Below the pieces are notes generated by a model that saw only the letters and a program-made list of their open reading frames with translations, had not been told where the DNA came from and ran no database searches. This document shows, one piece after another, positions 10,204 through 18,350 of a DNA stretch of 64,000 nt (positions within the stretch are counted from its first letter, which is position 1; each line of letters begins with the position of its first letter). The position numbers and the translations under genes were made by a program. The DNA comes from Platanthera guangdongensis (lineage: Eukaryota; Streptophyta; Magnoliopsida; Asparagales; Orchidaceae). The stretch spans positions 109,215,808 to 109,279,807 of the forward strand of contig CM077162.1 of assembly GCA_039583875.1 (NCBI GenBank), given 5' to 3'.

Positions 10204-13200
10204 ATGATCGCGACCGCTAAGTGTGAGTTGGAGTTATTTATTGATGGGAAAGCCTTTGATACACCGGCCACGGTTCTGAGAATGCCGGAGTTCGACATCA
10301 TTTTGGGCATGGCATGGCTGGACTGGCACTTCGCGAGGATCGACTGCGCGGAGAAGCGGATCTATTTGAGATATGGAGACTCTGACGTCATCTTCCAAGG
10401 TATTGGCTTCGCTCCACGTATGATATTATCTTCTATTCAGGCTGTAAAGGCTCATATGAAGGGGGATGAGGTCTTCATGATCTGGTTCGAGTTGAAGGAA
10501 GCAGCGTTGGAATTAAAGGATGTACGGGTAGTGCGGGATTTTCCCGAGGTATTTCCTGAAAAGCTGCCAGGATTGCCCCCGCATAGAGAGGTCGATTTCC
10601 AGATTAATCTAGTACCAGGTGCCAAGCCTGTATCTAAGGCTCCGTACAGAATGGCCCCGAAAGAACTAGCAGAATTTAGAGTTCAACTACAGGAACTAGT
10701 GGATTCAGGGTTCGTTCTCCCCAGTTCATCACCATGGGGAGCCCCTGTGCTGTTCGTGAAGAAGAAGGATGGAACCCTGCGATTGTGCATAGATTATCGG
10801 GAACTCAATCGGTTGACGGTGCGGAACACTTATCCGCTACCGCGGATCGACGAGTTGTTCGATCAATTAGTGGGAGCACATTGGTTCTCTAAACTAGACT
10901 TGCGCTCTGGATACTATCAGTTGAGGATACATGAGGGGGATATTCAGAAAACAGCCTTCAGTTCGAGATATGGTTTGTATGAGTTCACAGTAATGCCGTT
11001 TGGGCTCACTAATGCACCTTTGGCCTTCATGAGTCTAATGAACAAGGTGTTTGAACCATACTTGGACATCTTCGTCATTGTTTTCATCGACGACATCTTG
11101 GTCTACTCAAAGACGGAGGAGGAGCATGTCGAGCACCTGACATTGGTTTTGAAGAAATTGAAGGAGCACGCCTTGTATGCCAAGTTTAGCAAGTGTGAAT
11201 TCTGGCTTAAGGAGGTTGCCTTCTTGGGGCATGTGATCAGTGGAGCAGGGTTAGCAGTGGATCCAGCAAAGGTGCGGGCCGTGAAGGAGTGGTCGCCCTT
11301 GAAGTCGGCGGCCGATGTACGAAGCTTTCTTGGACTTGCTGGCTACTACCGCAAGTTCGTGAAAGGATTTTCCAAGATTGCCCTTCCTCTTACCTCCTTG
11401 ACGAAGAAGGGTGTGCCATTTGAGTGGACACCTCAATGTGAAGCGGCATTTCAAGAGTTGAAAGATAGGCTTACCTCCGCCCCCATCCTTGCACTTCCGT
11501 CGGGGAAGGAAGGATTTCAGGTTTACACGGACGCATCATATCAAGGGATGGGTGCGGTGCTGATGCAGCACGGTCACGTGATCGCTTATGCTTCAAGGCA
11601 GTTAAAGAAACATGAAATCAATTACCCGGTTCATGATTTGGAGCTGGGAGCAGTGGTGTTCGCTTTGAAGGTCTGGAGGCATTACCTATATGGCGTATAC
11701 TGCGAGATCTTTTCCGATCACAAGAACTTGAAGTATGTCCACACTCAGAAGGAGTTGAACATGAGACAACGACGGTGGTTGGAATTTCTATGCGACTATG
11801 AGTTCACCATGAACTACCACCCCGGGAAAGCGAACTCGGTAGCCGATGCCTTGAGTAGAAAAGCGCCAGGCTCTAGCCCAGAGTCTCGGTTGATGAGTAT
11901 GGAGTTGGCTCGGATGGTCGAGGAGATGGAAATTACTCTAGTATTCAAGGCTCCTTCGGCAGAGTATGCGGAGTATTTGGGCAACATGAGCATAGTTTGT
12001 GATATTCGAGACCGGATTCGGGTGGAGCAAGGAATGGATGCGGCCTTGGCCCCGACAATCAAGGCAATTGAAGATGGGACCACCGATGAGTACACACTAA
12101 AAGACGGCCTCGTTTATTTTCGTGGCCGACTCTATATTCCCAAGGGCGGCAAAATTCGGGAGGATATCTTGAGAGAGGCACATTCCTCTCAATATTCAGT
12201 GCACCCGGGTATTGCTAAGATGTACGCCAGATTGCGGAAGACCATGTGTTGGCCTGGAATGAAGAAGAATGTTCGCTACTATGTTACACATTGCGAAGCT
12301 TGTCAAAGAGTGAAGGCTGAATGCAGGAGTCCCGGTGATTTGTTGCAGTCATTGCCCATCCCCGAATGGAAGTTCGAGGACATCTCCATGGACTTTGTCC
12401 ATGGGCTACCTCGCTCACGCTCCGGGAATGATTCGGTGTGGGTTATTGTGGATCGACTGACAAACGTGACCCAGTTCATTCCAATGAAGAAGGAAGCACA
12501 CGTGGATGTTTTGGTACGCCTTTTTGTGGAGCAATTTGTACGGTATCATGGCGTGCCCAAGACAATTGTTTCGGATCGGGATGGTCGGTTTACATCCAAT
12601 GAGTGGATGGCGGTACATGCGTATTTGGGCTCACGCCTAACCTTTAGTACCACATTTCATCCTCAGACGGACGGGCAGTCAGAGCGGACCATCAGAACAC
12701 TGGAGGATTTATTAAGGTTATGTGTGTTGGACATAGGAGAGCCGTGGGAAAGACTATTGCCCCTGGTGGAATTCTCCTACAACAATAGTCATCAAGCAAG
12801 CATCGGTATGGCGCCCCATGAAGCCCTTTACGGAAGAAGGTGCAGGACCCCCTTGTCTTGGGTGCAGGATGAAGATCCGAAGGCATTGGGAAATGAATAT
12901 ATAGATGATACTGATGTGGCGGTCAGATTGATACGGGATCGCATGTTGGAGGCTCAAAGTCGACAGGCAAAATACTACAATAAAAAGCACCGGATGGTGG
13001 AGTTCCAAGTGGGCGAAAAAGTGTTCCTCAAGATTCGGCCGATGCATGGAGTGTCGCGGGTGAGTGGAGTGAAAAAGCTCAGCCCAAGGTATGTTGGGCC
13101 TTATACTATATTGGAAAGGATTGGCCCGTTGGCCTATCGGTTGGAGTTACCACCAGAACTAGAAAATCTTCACGACGTGTTCCATGTATCGTCGCTTCGA

Positions 13201-13443
13201 AAAGCACTATTGCGGCCCGACCAATTTATTCCCACTACTGATGGTGCAGTGGCGTCAGATAGATCTGTGCGACTAGAGCCGGTACGGATTGTTGACAGCG
13301 AGACAAGAACATTACGCCGCAAAAGTGTCCCCTTAGTGAAGGTGCTATGGTTGAATCATGGGAAGGAGGAGTACACATGGGAGCCAATGGATTTGATGCA
13401 ACAACGCTACCCGGAGTTGTTTGCCCGAGGTAATCTTATTTAA
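10204..13443 (+). CDS. Tekay copy C pol: protease end, RT, RNase H, integrase, chromodomain
   Basis: An uninterrupted 1079-codon frame. In order: end of protease with DIILGMAWL (about residues 30-40); RT with [23 protein letters not shown] and catalytic [10 protein letters not shown] (about residues 290-305); RNase H beginning [10 protein letters not shown]; integrase zinc finger (H..H..C..C, ending CEACQRVK); catalytic core with [17 protein letters not shown] and the Glu in DGQSERTI; then a C-terminal chromodomain whose visible end is [16 protein letters not shown]. The chromodomain places it in the chromoviruses, and its type plus the long LTR suggest Tekay/Del. ATG 10204 lies inside the protease and is probably not the natural start; the true product would be a gag-pol fusion. 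Confidence 0.95.
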   Translation: MIATAKCELELFIDGKAFDTPATVLRMPEFDIILGMAWLDWHFARIDCAEKRIYLRYGDSDVIFQGIGFAPRMILSSIQAVKAHMKGDEVFMIWFELKEAALELKDVRVVRDFPEVFPEKLPGLPPHREVDFQINLVPGAKPVSKAPYRMAPKELAEFRVQLQELVDSGFVLPSSSPWGAPVLFVKKKDGTLRLCIDYRELNRLTVRNTYPLPRIDELFDQLVGAHWFSKLDLRSGYYQLRIHEGDIQKTAFSSRYGLYEFTVMPFGLTNAPLAFMSLMNKVFEPYLDIFVIVFIDDILVYSKTEEEHVEHLTLVLKKLKEHALYAKFSKCEFWLKEVAFLGHVISGAGLAVDPAKVRAVKEWSPLKSAADVRSFLGLAGYYRKFVKGFSKIALPLTSLTKKGVPFEWTPQCEAAFQELKDRLTSAPILALPSGKEGFQVYTDASYQGMGAVLMQHGHVIAYASRQLKKHEINYPVHDLELGAVVFALKVWRHYLYGVYCEIFSDHKNLKYVHTQKELNMRQRRWLEFLCDYEFTMNYHPGKANSVADALSRKAPGSSPESRLMSMELARMVEEMEITLVFKAPSAEYAEYLGNMSIVCDIRDRIRVEQGMDAALAPTIKAIEDGTTDEYTLKDGLVYFRGRLYIPKGGKIREDILREAHSSQYSVHPGIAKMYARLRKTMCWPGMKKNVRYYVTHCEACQRVKAECRSPGDLLQSLPIPEWKFEDISMDFVHGLPRSRSGNDSVWVIVDRLTNVTQFIPMKKEAHVDVLVRLFVEQFVRYHGVPKTIVSDRDGRFTSNEWMAVHAYLGSRLTFSTTFHPQTDGQSERTIRTLEDLLRLCVLDIGEPWERLLPLVEFSYNNSHQASIGMAPHEALYGRRCRTPLSWVQDEDPKALGNEYIDDTDVAVRLIRDRMLEAQSRQAKYYNKKHRMVEFQVGEKVFLKIRPMHGVSRVSGVKKLSPRYVGPYTILERIGPLAYRLELPPELENLHDVFHVSSLRKALLRPDQFIPTTDGAVASDRSVRLEPVRIVDSETRTLRRKSVPLVKVLWLNHGKEEYTWEPMDLMQQRYPELFARGNLI

Positions 13444-13681
13444 AAACATATGTTAAATTTCCTGTTAAGCTTTTCTCCACACAGCCTAAGCCTGATTTCG
13501 GGGACGAAATCTTTTATTTTGTTTACAGGATTTGTAACATCCCGAATCGCTCTAGGCCCCTAGTGTGTGAGTTTTTGAGTCAGGAGGGTTGACTCGAGTC
13601 CTGAGAAGTGCAGGGAATTGGGCTGCACTTGTGGAGAAGTGGAGAAATTAGTGCAGCAAGAGACGGGTAGCGACACGGGTA

Positions 13682-14030
13682 GCGACACGGGCGTGTCCCT
13701 ACCCGTGTGCGTCGAGTTGAGCTCGACGAGTCGTGTCGAGAATGTCGAGCTGTGTCGACACCAGGTGACACGGGTAGTGACACGGGCGTGTCCCTACCCG
13801 TGTGTGTCGAGTTCCACTCGACAAGCCGTGTCGAGACTGGCGAGATGTGTCGACACCAAGTGACACGGGTAGTGACACGGGCATGTCCCTACCCGTGTGC
13901 GTCGAGTTGAGCTCGACGAGGCGTGTCGAGATCGTCGAGATGTGTCGACACCACGTGACACGGGTAGTGACACGGGCGTGTCCCTACCCGTGTGCGTCGA
14001 GTTGAGCTCGGCGAGAAGTGTCGAGATGCA
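13682..14030 (+). repeat. 95-bp tandem palindrome-rich repeats in Tekay U3
   Basis: Four units start at 13682, 13777, 13872 and 13967 with GYGACACGGGCRTGTCCC. Each contains the inverted pair CACGGGTAG / CTACCCGTG and TCGA-rich pairs such as GTCGAGTTGAGCTCGAC. Related single motifs continue to about 14210. Copy D has an irregular version at 49680-50290. Confidence 0.92.
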
Positions 14031-14213
14031 ACCCGAGAAGTACACGACCAATGACACGGCCATGCACACAGCTGTGTCATGGGGACACGGGTCGGGACAC
14101 GGGCGTGTCCCTACCCGTGTCAAACATTGAACCGACATGGAAACCGCCACGGCCGTTTCACGGAAGCAGGACACGGGTACGGACACGGCCGTGTCCCTAC
14201 CCGTGTCACATTT

Positions 14214-14222
14214 TATATATAA
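14214..14222 (+). promoter_or_regulatory. TATA box of Tekay LTR (copy C)
   Basis: TATATATAA followed by AGGGGGAGAGAAAACCCTAG. Copy D has a similar TATATATAT at 49672-49682 on the minus strand with the same downstream CCCTAG element. Confidence 0.7.
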
Positions 14223-15519
14223 GGGGGAGAGAAAACCCTAGCCGTTTTCATTCTCATTTCATCCCCTATTTTCTGTGAGAACTACTGGTGAGAGGGAAAC
14301 TGCTGGAGCAAGTTCTACCGGAGGAGATCCGCCATCGCCGTGAAAGAGAAGATGCCGCCAAGGAGAACTACGAGATCCATGGCCGGAAATGGTGGTACCG
14401 CTGGAGCCAATGTGAGTTTCCTACCCTCTCCCTTGGTGCTAGATCTATAGTTATTTTCCTAGGCGAGACATCGACTCAAGAGAGTCTTGATGGTGAGGAG
14501 GAGCTTTCTAGGAAAGGCCATGCTAAGACTTGTGTCTTAGGTTTTAGATCTCTTCAACCACGCCCTTCTTCAATGTGATGGCAAGGGATGGTTTCGTGAA
14601 GGATATTGGCCTCTTGAGGGTGAATAAGGGAGGAGGTTCTCTGGAATGATTTGGGAAGAATCGCCTTGAGGAGGAAGACGAACCGATGCCGTTCATTCCG
14701 CCTTAAGATGCACGCAGAATCTGTATTCTGCGCGCAGTGAACTTCGTGGCCATTGTTAAGTACGCTATGGCCAGATCTGGGCTTTCGGCTTAACACGAAA
14801 GTTGAAGCCCTTGAAAATACCTTTCCAACAAATGGTTGCACGACTTCGGCCGAAGTCTGTAGCCACGGGAAAGTCTAAACGAAATTGATGTTCAATAAAT
14901 CCTGTATGCAGAAATTGTGTTCTGTACGCAGCCGACTTCAAGTCCGATTTCAAATAGGATAATATCAAATCTGGGTTGCGGTCTGAATACAAGAGTTGTA
15001 GACCTCGGAAAGACCTTTCCATCGTGGGGTTACACGTCTTCACCGGATTCCTGTAGGTTCGGGAATCTCCGGTCGAAGTTGCTATCCAGATTCAGCCTGC
15101 ACCTACATTCTGGGCTTAATGGAAAAATGGATTTTGATTCGGTGGAATTAATAATGCGAGACACTTGGCTTGGATGAATGATTAATCATTTGTTGCAGAT
15201 TTCATATTATCAAATTGAGAAACAATATTATTTAAACGAACTGAATTGGTAGGAATTGAAAGATTGATAATTGTGCACTTCATGTTTATATTATGACATT
15301 ATCAAATGAAAAGTGAGATAGATCTTTATATGCGCATCATGTTTATGTTACATTATCATCATTTGGAAAGTCATAGATTATGATCATGGACATGTTTGAT
15401 TAATGAAATGAGTCTTGTAGTCCAATACTTAGAGAGTCGTCTCCGTACGGGCAGTATTGTGAAGGGATGTAAGTGTGGTGTTGACCGTCACTTGTTTTGG
15501 TTGTGTTGAGATAAGGTGT

Positions 15520-15880
15520 GGATGGATGGTTGGGCTGTGTCCTCGTGTTTACTTCCGAGGCCCCTTCCATGATATGTTGATGTGGTATTTGCATGTGGTG
15601 TGAGTCGACACACGGTGTCGTAATCCTGGGTTAAGGATAGTGTGGCAGGTCTACGTGCTCGCCAGTCGTCACACCGACGGGAGTTGGCAGTTAGACTTGG
15701 TCGGTTTGGGCTGTGTCCTCGGTGTTCACATCCCGAGGCCCCTCCGGCCATGTGAACGGTTGGGCTGTGTCCTCGTGCATTCTTCCGAGGCCCCTTCCGG
15801 GTCACGCAAGGCCAGTTCGGGCTGTGTTCTTGGTGCACATCTACCCAAGACCCCGCTGGGTCATAGTACGCGTGGGCTCC
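15520..15880 (+). repeat. Degenerate GGGCTGTGTCCTCG / GAGGCCCCTTCC repeats in Tekay LTR
   Basis: At least four spaced copies of GGGCTGTGTYCTYGTG followed 15-25 nt later by CCGAGGCCCC (near 15533, 15708, 15763 and 15818). Copy D keeps the block at about 47990-48320 in reverse. Confidence 0.8.
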
Positions 15881-16118
15881 GCTGTTGTGTTCTTAGCGTT
15901 GAGGCGTACGGAGGCCTAGGTGAAGTAGTGTGATACCCGCCTAGTAGTAGAAGTGCCCGTTCTACTGTCACCGCCTGGCCACGGCGGCTGATGCCTGAGA
16001 GGTTAGCTACCTGCTCGAAAAGTGGGAACTAGACTCTGTGTCGACATAGCAATTGCATGGGTGTGCATGGGTGAGTCACTGCATAGCATTCATAGCATTT
16101 CATAACATTGCATAACAA

Positions 16119-16228
16119 GATCCTCATCGTATAAGTTTGTATGGGCACTCCTATACGATGAGTTACTTTATGAAACCCGATCCTTAACTTATAAGTTTGT
16201 ATGGGCATTCTTATAAGTTAAGTTACTT
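16119..16228 (+). repeat. Twin hairpin in Tekay LTR (copy C)
   Basis: Hairpin 1: arms 16123-16135 and 16150-16162 (CTCATCGTATAAG against CCTATACGATGAG, one mismatch). Hairpin 2: arms 16183-16195 and 16210-16222 (CTTAACTTATAAG, 13 perfect pairs). Stems differ in sequence, yet the 14-nt loops are almost identical: TTTGTATGGGCACT and TTTGTATGGGCATT. Both are preceded by GATCCT or similar and followed by TTACTTT. Confidence 0.88.
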
Positions 16229-16875
16229 TCCTGCTGCAGATTTCCTTACACCTGTTGTTACATGATGATAGCTTGTAGAACTCCTAGATTATACATTATA
16301 TTCATGTACCTTGCCACCTGCTTATACTCCTTTACTTGCATACTTGTTATATACTATACTCTTGTTCCTTCTCTCCGCCCGGTGCCGAGGAGTCGCCGGG
16401 GGAGCGGATGTGAAACCACTTAGTCGTTTCGACTAACGGTTGCTACGTCTTTCTTTTTAGGAGGTCACGCCGCAGGTAGAGCAGCCGCAGACTACGCAGC
16501 AGGACAGCCAGGCCAGGACGACAGGGCCTGATGTGACGGTGTCATCGATACCGTCGGTTACTGATGTTAGTATTTTGATTACTCTGATGTAGCCCGTTTG
16601 GGCAGTGATTAGCTGTACTCTGATATTTTGTAGAATCATGTTTAGCTTCTCATTATTTCATGTTTTTGGACATTATATACTTAGTGTGGATTTTGACTTC
16701 TCTTGCTTATTTATTTGGTTGGGTTGACATTTATATTGATATGGTTGTAGCCGGCGGAATAGGCGTCTTGTGGTACAGGTTAGCCCGTGTGCTAATGCTA
16801 CCGCATGGAGGCTGTTCCGGGCATAAGGCTCCCCCTTCGTGCCGTGTTTTGGGATCCGGGTAGGGGGGTCTTACA

Positions 16876-17289
16876 GTTTATGTGGGGCGTGTTAGATTCG
16901 GCGTGACGGTGGAGCGGGGAAATTCAAGCTGCTGTGATTTTTTGGGACTTGGTGGGACACATCCCAGAGAAATGCCCGTGGTGGGGGTATACGGGTGTGA
17001 CCGAATGCGTCTATGCTGAATTTTCCTGAAATCTGACTTTGTACTGATATCTTCATTCCATTTGGGTTACACGCCCTAAGTACACACCCTGGGAGAGCGT
17101 GACCAGGGTCGTGTAACAGGAGAGAATCCAAAGAACTAAAACAAACAGAAATTAAACAAAGTTAGAACAATAATTGAGAAAAGAAACTAAATAGAACATA
17201 AAAATGCAAAAGATAAGAGATTTAAACGAGAATATACATATTTTTGCCCTAATAAACTAAGCTAAATTATGCTTCATCAGTGATCATCA
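16876..17289 (-). repeat. Athila-type LTR fragment (copy 1), cut by element C
   Basis: The 414 bp match 37497-37910 with about 2% difference by eye, including the LTR start TGATGATCAC on the minus strand. The rest of the LTR would lie left of element C's 5' LTR, outside the window. Confidence 0.88.
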
Positions 17290-17549
17290 ATATCTACTCA
17301 TCTACTCCCCCTATTTTATTATTGCATGGCTTGTATGGTGATCATCACCATACTCCCTATATGGTATCATGACCTTCTCCCCCTTTTTGACTTACATAGA
17401 ATAGTCAGGGAAGTGCTTGTCGTGATCATTTTGATGCAGCTTCTTGCTTCTTCTCTTCTAAATGTTTAATTAGTTCCTGCAGTGCTGCACTTGCTCCCCC
17501 ACAACAGGAGCATCCGGACTTAGTCTCCCTCAATAAGAGCAGCTTCTAT
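17290..17549 (-). pseudogene. 3' noncoding part of SIRE-type copy 1, left of Tat insertion B
   Basis: Matches 37911-38169. It holds several G-rich purine motifs (GGGGGAG on the minus strand), typical of the region after copia pol. It ends in TCTAT, one half of the target duplication of element B; the SIRE sequence resumes at 30709. Confidence 0.85.
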
Positions 17550-18297
17550 TGTTAACCCCTCAGTCCGCAACATACTGCAAGATTCCAAAGCCCCCCATTC
17601 AGCAGGCGCGGACAGGATTTGTCCGTCCGCCCAGTCCGGCACTATCACCAGTCGGGCGCCAAGGGTGATACTCCAGCAGTGGACGCAAGGACCAGTCCGC
17701 TCAGTCCGCCGGCGCTTTGGGTAACAGGTTCTCCAGCGGCGGACGCAGTATCTCGTTCGCCCAGGCCGCCGCCCTCTAGTGGGCGCGCCCAGCAGCAGTG
17801 GAAGCTCCAGCTCGCGAGCCCAGTCCGCCACTTCTGTGCGGACTGGCGTGTTCTTTCTTTTTGCTTCCCGTCACCGCTGCCCGGTTCTCCTGTACCCCGG
17901 GCAGCCGGTTATTTTAGCCCTGCCCGTTTGGGCAGGCCCCCTATCCTATAAATAGGGGGGGTGGTGCACTCAAGGCACGCTGACTCGGACCCAGGAGCCT
18001 ACTTATTACAGGCTGCGGACTTGAATCCTGTGCCTTGCGGACTCCCCCTTGCTCTGTTTTCCTCAGTCTTTTCCTTTCACTTGTAACTAGATCCTTCTTC
18101 AATCAAGGGAAAGCCCGTCGCAAGGGAGGCATTCAGGCCGCGACGGGCGAAGTCTGTTGTTGCCGTGGTTCACGGCCCTGCTCTTCTTCCAGCTCTCATC
18201 CGCTTAGTAGATCGCTACTCGCAGTCTCCCTATTCCCCCTGTGATCGAACTTTTAGCTGGTTGTGCTCGACCCCCCTTGTGTTTTCGTGCATCAATA
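17550..18297 (+). repeat. 5' LTR of Tat copy B
   Basis: 748 bp, TGTTAACCCC to CATCAATA (CATCAACA in the other copies). It contains seven exact AGTCCGC/GCGGACT 7-mers and the TATA box at 17947-17954. Confidence 0.96.
17947..17954 (+). promoter_or_regulatory. TATA box in Tat LTR (copy B 5')
   Basis: TATAAATA, enclosed by inverted CCCCCTAT and ATAGGGGG. The 3' LTR has the same box at 30356-30363 and copy E at 51663-51670 (minus). Confidence 0.75.
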
Positions 18298-18300
18298 GTT

Positions 18301-18319
18301 AACACGCGACCTTCAGATC
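18301..18319 (+). promoter_or_regulatory. Primer-binding site of copy B, complementary to tRNA-Phe interior
   Basis: AACACGCGACCTTCAGATC, 3 nt after the LTR, is the exact complement of plant tRNA-Phe nt 37-55. Gag starts at 18351, so the whole leader after the LTR is only 53 nt and contains no TGG. Confidence 0.7.
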
Positions 18320-18350
18320 TGAGTAGTGTTTTGAAATCAGCGGACGAAAG

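Larger units (their letters stand above)
8397..16875 (+). mobile_element. Tekay/Del-type chromodomain Ty3 retrotransposon, copy C
   Basis: Remnant of 5' LTR (8397-8647), initiator-Met-type primer site, gag, probable intron, protease-RT-RNase H-integrase-chromodomain polyprotein, and a complete 3.34-kb 3' LTR (13533-16875). The upstream part of its 5' LTR is outside the window, beyond element A. It inserted into an Athila-type LTR; the 3' target duplication is expected to be GTTTA (16876-16880), and the uninterrupted site is seen at 37497. Confidence 0.93.
13533..16875 (+). repeat. 3' LTR of Tekay copy C
   Basis: 3343 bp from TGTAACATCCC to GGTCTTACA. U3 carries the palindromic 95-bp array and a TATA box (14214-14222), so about 2.6 kb of LTR lies downstream of the likely start. 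That long R-U5 part has GAGGCCCC repeats and the twin hairpin. Small ORFs inside the arrays are by-products of the repeats. Confidence 0.93.

Noticed and set aside
13580..14186. Overlapping small ORFs in both strands of the Tekay LTR
   Set aside because: They arise from 95-bp repeats that lack stops; the same happens in copy D. No family similarity.
8969..16875. Centromeric CRM-type chromovirus
   Set aside because: LTRs over 3 kb and the visible C-terminal chromodomain fit Tekay/Del better; no CRM-type LTR-overlapping pol end was seen.
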